From the NCBI RefSeq assembly GCF_039541915.1, contig NZ_BAABHD010000022.1:248001-312000 (forward strand): DNA of 64,000 bases, written 5' to 3'. This stretch comes from Nibrella saemangeumensis. Its GTDB lineage: Bacteria > Bacteroidota > Bacteroidia > Cytophagales > Spirosomataceae. A program made the position numbers and the translations under genes. Below the pieces are notes generated by a model. That model worked only from the letters and a program-made list of their open reading frames with translations, ran no database searches and was not told where the DNA came from. The stretch's first letter is position 1. The number at the start of each line of letters is the position of its first letter. Shown in pieces: positions 1 to 9,700 of this stretch.

Positions 1-3000
1 TTACGCCCTGTGGGTTTCCGTTATAAAAAAGTAAACAGTACCTCCTATCTGGTTATTGCTGAAAAGAAGGAACGAAAAGTGGTAACCAATACCGGGTCAG
101 CGGGGGAGTTGGTACCTGCGTCCCTACCGGCTTCCGGTGCCGGACCCGTTGAAAAAGCGGAGACTACGGCTGGCTTAACCAGTGATAAAATGGTGCGACA
201 GACGGCCATAGACCGTACCATTACGGGAAGGGTCAGGAGTGAAACCGGCGAGGGATTACCGGGTGTGAGTGTGGTCGTCAAGAATACCACCCGCGGTACA
301 TCCACGGATGCCGCAGGCGAATTCAGGTTGAATGTACCGGACGACGCCGTTACGTTGGTCTTCTCCTACGTGGGTTATGTGAATCAGGAGGTGGTCCTTG
401 GTACGAGAACGAACCTCGACGTTCAGCTGGTCCCGGATCAGAAGACCCTGGATGAAGTAGTGGTAGTCGGTTATGGTACAGTTAAAAAAAGCGACCTGAC
501 CGGATCGTTGTCGCAGGTAAAGGCAAAAGAACTCAACGCCTTCCCGACCACCAATGTGTTACAGGCTTTATCCGGCCGGGCAGCCGGGGTACAGGTGCTG
601 CAAAATACAGGGGCACCGGGTGGGCCCGTCAGTGTCCGTATCCGGGGAACCAACTCTATTCAAGGCAGTAATGAGCCCCTGTATGTAGTGGATGGATTCC
701 CCATATCCGGCAATAACCCTACGGTGTTAAATAACGCTGATATTGAAAATATTGAAATTTTAAAAGATGCCTCAGCCACGGCCATATATGGATCACGTGG
801 AGCCAACGGGGTCATTCTGATTACTACCAAGCGGGGTAAAGCGGGAAAAACACGGGTTGATGTCGAGACCAGTTATAGTTCACAGACGCTTCGCAAAAAG
901 CTGGACCTGATGAATGCCCGGGAATACGCTACCTTTTACAATGAACAGGCCCAGAACGATAACCTGAAGCCGTATTTTACCCAGCAGCAGATTGATGCGT
1001 TTGGTGAGGGTTTTGACTGGCAGGATTTTGTGTTCCGAAAGGCCCCTATGAAAACTCTGGCGCTGAATGTAAGCGGAGGGAATGAGAAAACGCAGTTTTC
1101 GCTGTCCGGAAGTATGTTCAATCAGGATGGTATTATTCGCGGCAGCGATTATAACCGATACTCGTTGCGCGCTAATATAAACCATGCAATCAGCCGCAAA
1201 CTTCAGGTAAATTTTGCCGGTACGCTTACCCGGCTTAAAACCAATTCCCAAAACAGTCAGGGGGGTAACCGGGGAGGCTCATTAATTGCCGGCGCTATTT
1301 CAGCTCCGCCCATTCTTACTCCGTATACCGACGATGGTGCTTACCGCGTCTTTGGAACCGCCTATTCGTTTATTAACGCCCAGCTCATCAATCCGATCAA
1401 TTTTCTAAACGAGCAATCCAGTCAGACCAGGGGCAACCGGGTCTTGAGCAATGCGGCCCTGATTTACAATCCGATACCGGAATTAACAATCAAGGTATCG
1501 GGTGGCATTGAAAATTCAGACGACCGTACTGACTCCTATACGACGAATAATTTTGTCAATTCCCAGGGAAGTGCCGGTGTAAACACGGCTCAGTTTACCA
1601 GCCTCCTGAGTGAGAATACTATCAGTTATAACAAGACCTTTAACCTGAAGCATAGTGTTGCGGCCGTAGCCGGCTTTACCTATCAGGATTTTGTCAGCAC
1701 GTCCCTAAGCGGCAGCGGTATCGGGTTTCTGAGTAACACCAGCCAAACCTACGACCTGGCGGCTGCCAATACACCGGGTATTCCCAACTCCTCTTTCTCA
1801 AAATCAACCTTATTATCCTATCTGGGCAGGATAAATTACTCGTACGACAGTCGGTATCTGGCTACCGCCAGTTTTCGGGTCGATGGATCCTCTAAATATA
1901 GCCGGGGAAATAAATGGGGATATTTCCCCTCGGCCGCTCTGGCCTGGCGTATTTCGAACGAAGCGTTTTTGAAGAATAACACGACCATTACCGACCTGAA
2001 GCTGCGGGTAAGCTGGGGACTTACCGGCAGCCAGGCCATCAACGCATACGCAACGCTCAATCAGCTTTTCTCCGGAAAGACGGTCTTCGATGATGCCCTC
2101 TTTACCACGTATGCACCGGGAACCGTCTTGCCCGGCAACCTGAAATGGGAGACGACCGAGCAAAAAGACATCGGTATCGATCTGGGAATTTTGCAAAACC
2201 GCGTTGTCATCACGGCTGATTATTACATCAAAAATACCCGCGATTTGCTGAATACGGTTCAGCTTCCCTCTTCGCTGGGCTTTATCAACACCATCCAGAA
2301 CATTGGCGAAGTGCAGAATAAAGGTTTCGAGTTCAGTGTTAACACCAATGTGTTAAATGGTCCTTTCAAATGGGATCTCAACGCCATTGTGTCACTGAAC
2401 CGGAACAAGGTCATGAAGCTATACGGTGGCCAGGACATACTGGGCGGATATGTCGATATAAATACCATCACCGACACCCGGAATATTCTTAGAGAAGGGC
2501 AGCCCATCGGCCGGTTCTGGGGGTATCTGGAAGATGGGTATGATGAAAAAGGGAAAATCAGGTACAAGGATTTGAACGGGGACGGCACCATCACCGTGCT
2601 GGATAAAACCTATATCGGTAACCCGAACCCAAATTTTATTTACGGGCTTAATTCAAGTATGTCCTTCAAAAATTTTGACCTGACCATTTTTCTTCAGGGA
2701 ACGCAGGGCAACGACATTTTTAACACCAGTGCTATCAACAATACCGTCGATTACAACAACGGCCTGAATATGCCACGGGAGGTATACCTCAATCACTGGA
2801 GCAGCGCTAATCCGACCGCGAAATATCCGGTCATCAGCAATACAAACCGAATCAATGTGTCGAACCGCTTCGTCGAAGACGGGTCCTATTTAAGGCTGAA
2901 GAATATTCAGCTGGCCTATAAAGTTCCGGTGCAGAACTGGGGGCTGAACTGGATTCAGAACGTACAACTTTACGCCAGCGGACAAAATCTGGTAACCTTT

Positions 3001-3129
3001 ACCAGGTACTCCTGGTGGGATCCGGAAGTTAATTCAAACGGAGGATCGAACTCCACCGCGCAGGGGTTTGATCAGTTTAGCTATCCTACCGCTAAAGTAA
3101 TAACGCTTGGTTTGAGGGCCGGTTTCTGA
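1..3129 (+). CDS. SusC/RagA family TonB-linked outer membrane receptor (5' end outside window)
   Basis: This is an outer-membrane TonB-dependent transporter that imports oligomers together with its SusD partner. The reading frame is open to base 1, so the signal peptide and the start of the STN domain lie upstream. The GTG at 10 is internal: the residues around it (GFRYKKVNSTSYLVI) look like the end of an STN (secretin/TonB short N-terminal) domain. A linker of about 45 residues follows, then a carboxypeptidase-regulatory-like domain (about 220-440), the junction LDEVVVVGYGT (448-480), a plug domain with RIRGTNS and a long beta-barrel ending in an aromatic residue. An STN domain is known to receive FecR/ECF-sigma signalling, so a fecR and sigma gene just upstream is inferred. 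The SusD gene follows after 53 bases. The substrate cannot be read from sequence. Confidence 0.95.
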   Translation, partial: LRPVGFRYKKVNSTSYLVIAEKKERKVVTNTGSAGELVPASLPASGAGPVEKAETTAGLTSDKMVRQTAIDRTITGRVRSETGEGLPGVSVVVKNTTRGTSTDAAGEFRLNVPDDAVTLVFSYVGYVNQEVVLGTRTNLDVQLVPDQKTLDEVVVVGYGTVKKSDLTGSLSQVKAKELNAFPTTNVLQALSGRAAGVQVLQNTGAPGGPVSVRIRGTNSIQGSNEPLYVVDGFPISGNNPTVLNNADIENIEILKDASATAIYGSRGANGVILITTKRGKAGKTRVDVETSYSSQTLRKKLDLMNAREYATFYNEQAQNDNLKPYFTQQQIDAFGEGFDWQDFVFRKAPMKTLALNVSGGNEKTQFSLSGSMFNQDGIIRGSDYNRYSLRANINHAISRKLQVNFAGTLTRLKTNSQNSQGGNRGGSLIAGAISAPPILTPYTDDGAYRVFGTAYSFINAQLINPINFLNEQSSQTRGNRVLSNAALIYNPIPELTIKVSGGIENSDDRTDSYTTNNFVNSQGSAGVNTAQFTSLLSENTISYNKTFNLKHSVAAVAGFTYQDFVSTSLSGSGIGFLSNTSQTYDLAAANTPGIPNSSFSKSTLLSYLGRINYSYDSRYLATASFRVDGSSKYSRGNKWGYFPSAALAWRISNEAFLKNNTTITDLKLRVSWGLTGSQAINAYATLNQLFSGKTVFDDALFTTYAPGTVLPGNLKWETTEQKDIGIDLGILQNRVVITADYYIKNTRDLLNTVQLPSSLGFINTIQNIGEVQNKGFEFSVNTNVLNGPFKWDLNAIVSLNRNKVMKLYGGQDILGGYVDINTITDTRNILREGQPIGRFWGYLEDGYDEKGKIRYKDLNGDGTITVLDKTYIGNPNPNFIYGLNSSMSFKNFDLTIFLQGTQGNDIFNTSAINNTVDYNNGLNMPREVYLNHWSSANPTAKYPVISNTNRINVSNRFVEDGSYLRLKNIQLAYKVPVQNWGLNWIQNVQLYASGQNLVTFTRYSWWDPEVNSNGGSNSTAQGFDQFSYPTAKVITLGLRAGF

Positions 3130-3182
3130 ACCAGACGTTAATTCTCCACGGCATATATTGGTCAAATTATTCAGGTAAAATC

Positions 3183-4661
3183 ATGAAAGACACTTATTTC
3201 TCCTGCGGCTTATGGCCCTATTTAAGCAGGCTTCTTTGGGGAGCGCTGTTGCTAATGAGTACCTCCTGTGAGGATATTCTGGAAGAAGAGACAAAATCGC
3301 TCGCCGTTGAAACCTTTTACAATACAAAGGCTGAGGTAGAAGCCGCTGTCAATGCCATTTATACTCCGCTTCGGAGCAGTAACACCAGTGGGATGGGGGT
3401 GTACATCGCCGTACTGGAAGCCCATATCGATTATGCCTACGGACGAGGCAGTTATACCGTACTCAATAACTTTCAGGGGCTTGATAATGTGAACGTCAGC
3501 CGCACCGCAGGGGCCTGGGAGGGATTTTACCTGAGTATCCGAAATGCCAATCTGGTCATAAAGAATGCGCCTAATGGTAAAGCGGTCAGCAAAGCCGATA
3601 TAGCCCGGTACGTCGCCGAAGCCAAGTTTCTGCGTGCGTTCAATTACTTTCATCTGGTCAGAAACTGGGGAGCCGTACCGCTCCGAACCGAGCAGAATAT
3701 GACCGAGATTAATGCCAAACGCAATCCGGTAGCCGAAGTATATGAGTTGATTGTGGCTGATCTGAAAGAGGCCGAAGCGAATCTGTCCGATCAGGTTCCA
3801 CAATCCGGCCGGCCTTCTAAATGGGCAGCGAAAACGGTTCTGGCAGACGTTTATCTTCAGTTGGAGAAGTTTGCGGAAGCCCGCGATAAAGCCAAAGAAG
3901 TTATGGACTTGAAACGGTTTGCGCTGGTGCCGGTTGCCTCTACGGACGATTTTCAGAAAATTTTCGGCCCGGCTGTCATTACAACACCGGAAGAAATTTT
4001 TTACCTGAAGTACTCCCACCAGACGGGGCAGGGTAATTTGTGGCCATGGCTGACAAACCATCCCGGCACCCGCCTGCATGGGGGTGGAGGGGTTTATGGT
4101 CATCATAGTGATACCAGTAACCCCTTATATCAGAAGTGGGATAACAAAGATCTGCGGAAAGGCCTTTGGTATCCCTATAACATCGGTATAGGCACTACCT
4201 CTCTGTTAAACAAAAAATTTATTGATCCCGATGCTATCGGAGGTTCCGGAGCCGCTAACGATGCTCCCTGGTATCGTTACGCCGATTTACTGCTGATCTA
4301 CGCCGAAGCCGCCGGCCGTACGGCAAATGGCCCAACGGCCGAAGCGATGGAAGCGTTGAACCAGGTACACCGCCGGGCGTATGGGCTGAATCCCACTACT
4401 CCGTCGGCCATTGATTTCAAACCGGCAGACTATAACGCGGCTACGTTCCTGGATTTGATCATCAAAGAACGCGGCTATGAGTTTCAGTATGAAGGCAAGC
4501 GGTGGCTTGAACTGAAGCGTACCGACAAAGCACAGGAACTCATCATGGCTACCAAGGGCAAGACCATCGCAGAAAAAGCGTATCTGTGGCCTATCGCCGT
4601 TTCGGAGCTCGGCTATAACAAAGCCATCGATCCGGTAAAAGATCAAAATCCTGGCTATTAA
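3183..4661 (+). CDS. RagB/SusD family nutrient-binding lipoprotein
   Basis: This is the surface lipoprotein that caps the SusC channel and captures substrate. The N-terminus has a hydrophobic stretch ending in LLMSTSC (Cys29), a lipoprotein signal. The body shows SusD hallmarks: an N-terminal helical region (FYNTKAEVEAAVNAIY), the TPR-type segment VAEAKFLRAFNYFHLVRNWG, the segment RYADLLLIYAEAA, and a C-terminal ERGYEFQYEGKRWLELKR. At 492 aa it is of usual length. It lies 53 bases after the SusC gene and is followed at short distance by a FAD oxidoreductase, so the three probably form one operon. Confidence 0.95.
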   Translation: MKDTYFSCGLWPYLSRLLWGALLLMSTSCEDILEEETKSLAVETFYNTKAEVEAAVNAIYTPLRSSNTSGMGVYIAVLEAHIDYAYGRGSYTVLNNFQGLDNVNVSRTAGAWEGFYLSIRNANLVIKNAPNGKAVSKADIARYVAEAKFLRAFNYFHLVRNWGAVPLRTEQNMTEINAKRNPVAEVYELIVADLKEAEANLSDQVPQSGRPSKWAAKTVLADVYLQLEKFAEARDKAKEVMDLKRFALVPVASTDDFQKIFGPAVITTPEEIFYLKYSHQTGQGNLWPWLTNHPGTRLHGGGGVYGHHSDTSNPLYQKWDNKDLRKGLWYPYNIGIGTTSLLNKKFIDPDAIGGSGAANDAPWYRYADLLLIYAEAAGRTANGPTAEAMEALNQVHRRAYGLNPTTPSAIDFKPADYNAATFLDLIIKERGYEFQYEGKRWLELKRTDKAQELIMATKGKTIAEKAYLWPIAVSELGYNKAIDPVKDQNPGY

Positions 4662-4731
4662 TTATTTATTCCCTGATCCTTAACTTTCTGAATGCATGAC
4701 CAGCAATGATTTGCAGAATGGCCTTTCAGCC

Positions 4732-6156
4732 ATGTTTAATCTGAATCGACGGAAATTTCTCCAAACGAGCCTGGCCGGCGCGGGAGCCGCTGCCTTACCA
4801 ACTCTGTCGCACGGAATGGATTCACCGGCAAAGGGAAGTGCGGAGTTCAAAGAGCCTGCGCGTAATCTGCCGATAAAAGCAGATGTTGATGTGATCGTAT
4901 GCGGAGCCGGCCCGGCCGGTGTTTCGGCGGCTATAACGGCGGCCCGGGCGGGAGCTAAGACCCAGCTTATTGAGGTTCACGGTTGTCTGGGTGGCGTCTG
5001 GACCGCCGGGTTGCTAACCTACATTTTTGACTTCAATAAACCGGGCCTTACTAAGGAAATTAAGGAAAAACTGGACGAACGCGATGCCCGTCGCAACAAG
5101 ATTGGCGATCAGTTTGTGTATCATCCGGACGAGATGAAACTACTGCTGGAAGAAATGTGCGCCGAAGCCGGCGTAAAATACCGTTTGCATACCCGGGTGG
5201 CAGCGGCTTACCGGGAAAAGAGCCGCCTGACCACCGCCATTACCGAATCGAAATCGGGGAGGGAAGCCTGGCGGGCCAAAGTGTTTATTGATGCCACCGG
5301 TGATGGCGATCTGGGGGCGCAGGCCGGTAATAGCTGGGAAATCGGGAAAGGAGGAGATACCTGCCCGTGCCAGCCCATGACGCTGAATACCCTGGCGGTG
5401 GTGCGCGATGCCTCCGCGTTGAAACGCTTTATCTCCTTTTACACCAACGAGGGGGATCGCAAAGACTGGCATGTGCCCGCCGTACGGGCCTTTGCGGAGG
5501 AAATTAAACGGACAGGAGTTTCACCTTCGTACGGAATGCCTACGCTGTTTCTGATTCGGGATAACCTGGTCATGATTATGGTCAATCATGAGTATAATAT
5601 CAAGGCCTTCGACGCGGATGAGATTACCGAAGCTACCGTGCGAGCCAGGGCCGAGGTCTACAGCATTGTGCGGGGTTTGAATAAGCTCGGCGGACCCTGG
5701 GAGGGTATGCAGATTGTGGCTACTCCCGAGCAGATCGGTATTCGGGATGGGCGTCGTATTCATGGGCGGTATATGGTGACCAAAGAGGATCTGGTGATTG
5801 GTGCCCGACATGAAGATGCCGTTGTTCGTCCCACGTTTGGGGTTGATATTCACGCTACAGACCGCAAAACCAATGAGGTGGAAACCATTTCTAGGGGGGG
5901 AATCAAAATGATTCCGTATGATATCCCGCTCCGGGCGCTGATCGCCAAAGATGTAGATGGACTGATGATGGCGGGCCGTTGTATCAGCGGAGACTTTACG
6001 GCACATGCCAGTTACCGTGTTACCGGTAATGCGGTGGCTATGGGCGAAGCTGCGGGAGCGGTAGCCTCTATTGCCGCAAAAACCAACCGGCTTCCGCACG
6101 AAGTCCAATGGGGCGAAGCGTCACAATTGCTTAGTCAACTTAAGATGAGAACCTGA
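4732..6156 (+). CDS. FAD-dependent oxidoreductase with Tat signal
   Basis: This is a probable exported flavoprotein of the FAD_oxidored (PF12831-like) group. The ATG at 4732 is preferred over an in-frame ATG at 4696 because it gives a compact twin-arginine leader (NLNRRKFLQTSLAGAGAAA). A Rossmann dinucleotide-binding motif follows (VDVIVCGAGPAGVSAAITAARAG), then GCLGGVWTAGLL near the flavin, and a C-terminal FAD segment with GLMMAGRCISGDFTAHASYRVTGNAVAMGEAAG. It sits directly behind a SusCD pair, suggesting periplasmic oxidation of the imported compound. The substrate is unknown. No Shine-Dalgarno sequence is evident, as is common in Bacteroidota. Confidence 0.85.
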   Translation: MFNLNRRKFLQTSLAGAGAAALPTLSHGMDSPAKGSAEFKEPARNLPIKADVDVIVCGAGPAGVSAAITAARAGAKTQLIEVHGCLGGVWTAGLLTYIFDFNKPGLTKEIKEKLDERDARRNKIGDQFVYHPDEMKLLLEEMCAEAGVKYRLHTRVAAAYREKSRLTTAITESKSGREAWRAKVFIDATGDGDLGAQAGNSWEIGKGGDTCPCQPMTLNTLAVVRDASALKRFISFYTNEGDRKDWHVPAVRAFAEEIKRTGVSPSYGMPTLFLIRDNLVMIMVNHEYNIKAFDADEITEATVRARAEVYSIVRGLNKLGGPWEGMQIVATPEQIGIRDGRRIHGRYMVTKEDLVIGARHEDAVVRPTFGVDIHATDRKTNEVETISRGGIKMIPYDIPLRALIAKDVDGLMMAGRCISGDFTAHASYRVTGNAVAMGEAAGAVASIAAKTNRLPHEVQWGEASQLLSQLKMRT

Positions 6157-6191
6157 TATTGGTGTAAAAAAAATTGAAGGATGGATGGCAG

Positions 6192-6233
6192 CTGAACGGT
6201 GTCGTACTGGCTGAACGGCGCGGCACCGTTCAG
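6192..6233 (+). repeat. Inverted repeat after FAD oxidoreductase gene
   Basis: CTGAACGGTG (6192-6201) is the exact reverse complement of CACCGTTCAG (6224-6233), with a 22-base loop that repeats CTGAACGG. It could end the upstream operon transcript, but there is no U-tract immediately after it. Confidence 0.45.
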
Positions 6234-6326
6234 ATTAATTTGGATGGTAGAATAAAACTTCTCCGACACCCAGTCGGCGGTCTTGTCCATTAACCGTTTT
6301 TAAATAGTCATTTAAGGCCTGCTTAA

Positions 6327-6356
6327 TTTGCCCGATAGGTCTGTGGTCTACCTTTG
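6327..6356 (+). promoter_or_regulatory. Bacteroidota-type promoter of the 81-aa gene
   Basis: TTTG at 6327-6330 and TACCTTTG at 6349-6356 are 18 bases apart, close to the Bacteroidota consensus TTTG-N19-TAnnTTTG. The next ATG is at 6380, which gives a short leader. Confidence 0.75.
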
Positions 6357-6379
6357 CTTTAACAAAAACGACGACGATT

Positions 6380-6625
6380 ATGAGACAGTATTGGGCCGTG
6401 TTCGCAGATGAGGTAAGTTCACACCGGTTGGATTTTGATACGCTGGCTTCCGCCATCAATTATCTTAATTTTCTGTTTCTGACCCGCCAGGGCACATCCG
6501 GCTACCAGGCCGGTATCTATGATCTGGTCAATGAGCGGCTGGTGCCTGTTCACGAACTCACCGGAGCCATGATTGCCAGCCGGACCACTACCCATACCTT
6601 ACTGGATTCGCTGTCGTTCGAGTAA
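6380..6625 (+). CDS. Small uncharacterised protein (81 aa)
   Basis: I do not recognise this family. The protein has no signal peptide or membrane segment. It begins MRQYWAVFADEVSSHRLDF and contains a central segment FDTLASAINYLNFLFLT followed by GYQAGIYDLVNERLVPV, a pattern like a compact alpha/beta fold. The coding call rests on the strong promoter 24 bases upstream of the ATG, the terminator 45 bases after the stop, and the lack of a better frame on either strand. It forms a self-contained transcription unit between the SusCD locus and the restriction-modification gene. Confidence 0.7.
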   Translation: MRQYWAVFADEVSSHRLDFDTLASAINYLNFLFLTRQGTSGYQAGIYDLVNERLVPVHELTGAMIASRTTTHTLLDSLSFE

Positions 6626-6670
6626 TACCGCTGCCTGTGGGTAGCCTGCTTATTGACTGATGTTGACCTG

Positions 6671-6692
6671 CCCCGATGATCCGGGGCTTTTT
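6671..6692 (+). terminator. Rho-independent terminator after the 81-aa gene
   Basis: A CCCCG...CGGGG stem (6671-6686) is followed by a run of T (6688-6692), 45 bases after the stop codon at 6625. Confidence 0.8.
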
Positions 6693-6757
6693 GTTTGGTG
6701 TCGGTTTCGGAATTAGCCGTATTTTGCAAATCTGTTTCCGACTTGCCGTAACCGTTC

Positions 6758-9700
6758 ATGAGTACCGCCAAACCATACAGTTCTCCCCGTCAGGCGCTCA
6801 ACAAGGCGTTTCGCATCCGCCCCGTTGGTCGTGACGAGCTGGAGCAGTTTAAAGCGCAACTGCGCCTGCTGCTGAGCCGCATTGACGAAAACGAGTCGGA
6901 GGAGAACGTAAAAGGGCATTTAGCCGATTTTCTGAAAGATACCGGCTTCAAACCGGACTACCTGATTGCCACCAAAGACCATAAGGATCTGGTGATTCAT
7001 ACCGGACCGGAGGCCGACAGTGCGGTGGGTGTCATCTTTGAGGTAAAACGGCCGAAGAATCTCAACGATATGCCCACGCCTTACCAGCTTAACTCGCGGG
7101 CCATGCACGAGCTGATGCTGTATTACCTGCGCGAGCGGGTGCTCGACGGCAGCAACGACATCCGCCGGCTGGTCATTACCAATATCTACGAGTGGTATAT
7201 CTTTGACGCTCACGATTTTGAGCGGCTGTTCGGGGTAAATACGCTGCTGGCCAAGCGCTTCCGGCAGTGGCAGGCCGGGCAGACCAGCAGCGCCAGCACC
7301 GAGCATTTTTACAACGAAATTGCCCGCCCGTACCTGCGAAACCTCAAAAACGATACGCTGCCGTTTACGTACTTCAACCTGAAAGAACACCTGAAGGCGC
7401 TGAACAGTACGGACCCCGCTACCGACAGTTCGCTGATTCCGCTGCTCAAAGTGTTCTCGCCTACGCACCTGCTGAAGCACGCCTTCGGTAACGACAGCAA
7501 TAGCCTGAACCGGGAGTTTTACCACGAGCTGCTGCACATCATCGGGCTGGAAGAGGTTAAGGAAGGCGGCAAACGGCTGATCCAGCGGAAGCAGCAGCCC
7601 CACGAAGGCTCCATGCTCGAAAACACGATTACCATTCTCGATTCGGAGGTTAATCTGGACCGCCTGCCCGATCTGGCGAAATACGGTGACAGCCGGGCCG
7701 AGCAATTGTATACCCTTGCCCTGTCGCTGTGCATTACGTGGATCAACCGCATTCTGTTTCTGAAACTGCTGGAGGCCCAGCTTGTCAACTACCACCGCAA
7801 CGATACGACAAAGCAGTTTCTGCGGCCCGACCAGATCCGCGACTACGATGTGCTGAACAAACTCTTTTTTCAGGTACTGGCCAAACGGCCCGAAGACCGC
7901 CCGGCCAGCGTGCAGAAGCAGTTTGGTTTTGTACCGTACCTGAACAGCTCCCTGTTTGAGATCAGTGAACTGGAGGAACAGACGCTGCGCATCAGCAGTC
8001 TGGACGATAGCCTGGTGATACCCTTGTATGGGCATTCGGTGCTTGGAAAAAACACCCCTCTTAATCCCCCCTTGTTTAAGGGGGAAGAGGGCAACGCCGA
8101 CGCTATGGGCGTCCGGCGGGCGGGTGGGCAGGTTAGTACGCTGCATTACCTGCTGAGCTTTCTGAACGCCTACAACTTTGCGTCGGAAGGTGCGGAGGAG
8201 GTGCAGGAGGAGTCGAAGACGCTCATCAATGCCTCGGTGCTGGGGCTTATCTTCGAGAAGATCAACGGCTACAAAGACGGTTCGTTCTTTACGCCCGGCT
8301 TCATTACCATGTATATGTGCCGCGAGACCATCCGGCGGGCGGTGGTGCAGCGGTTCAACGAAACCTACGCCTGGAACTGCGCCAATTTCGAAGAATTGCA
8401 GGACCGCGTCGAATACGCCGATAAGACGGTACGCCAACAAACTAATCAACTAATTAACAAATTAACCATCTGCGACCCGGCGGTGGGTTCGGGCCATTTT
8501 CTGGTGTCGGCGCTGAACGAACTCATTGCCATCAAAGCCGATCTGCGCGTGCTGAGCTACCGCGACACGGGCGAACGGGTACGCGGCTACGACATCAGCA
8601 TTGAAAATGATGAACTGGTGATCATTGAGCAGGAGACCGGCCAGCCGTTTGCCTACCGGCTCAACGAAAAAGGGCAGCCCATCACCGACCGTCAGCGCCT
8701 GCAGGAAACGCTCTTTCACGAAAAACAGACCCTCATAGAAAACTGCCTCTTCGGCGTCGACATCAACCCCAATTCCGTCAAAATCTGCCGCCTGCGGCTG
8801 TGGATTGAGCTGCTGAAGCATGCGTACTACAGGGCATGGGGCAAGGGGCCGGGGGCAGGGGGTATTGGGCAGGAGGAGAATGCACCCTCTTTGCCCCCCG
8901 CCCTCGAAACGCTGCCCAATATCGACATTAACATCCGGCAGGGGAACAGCCTGGTGAGCCGGTATCCGCTGGAAGCGCCGTTTGAGACGGCCGGCCTGGA
9001 ACGGCGGCTGAACGATTACCGCAGCTTTATTCAGGAATACAAAAGTAACGCCGAAGGAGAGCGTAAACGGGGACTGCGCCAACTGCTGGCCGACATCCGC
9101 AGTGAACTGGTAAAGCAACTGCCCGACGAGGCCAAACCCCTGCGCGACAAACTCCGCAAGCTGGAAGTGGAGCTTTACCAGAAGTACGAAACGGGTACGC
9201 TGTTTGGCACCAGCCTGACTGCAGCCCAGCAGAAAGACCGCGCCCGGCTGGAACGGGAAATTGCGGATACCCAGCAGAAAATCCGGCTGATTGTCGATAA
9301 TCCGCTGTTCCGGAATGCATTTGAGTGGCGGTTTCAGTTTCCGGAAGTGCTGGACGAAGCCGGGACTTTTGCGGGCTTCGATGTGGTGATCGGCAATCCG
9401 CCGTATATCCGGCAGGAGGAAATCAAAGACAGTAAGCCGCACCTGGCGCAGCAGTACCGCACCTACGCCGGCACCGCCGACCTGCTGGTGTACTTCATCG
9501 AAAAGGGTATCTGCCTGCTGAAGCCGGGCGGGCATTTCTCCTACATCATCTCCAACAAGTTTACCCGCGCCGGTTTCGGCAAGCCGCTCCGGCAATGGCT
9601 CCGGCAGTGGCAGCTTACCGAGCTGTACGACTTCGGTGACCTGCCCGTGTTCGACGAAGCGACCACGTACCCGCTCATCCTGTCGGCCCGGAAAACGGCT

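Noticed and set aside
3252..4106. 284-codon minus-strand frame
   Set aside because: Antisense to the SusD gene; no signal or domain.
6920..8449. 509-codon minus-strand open frame
   Set aside because: Antisense to the N-terminal half of the same gene, with no family resemblance.
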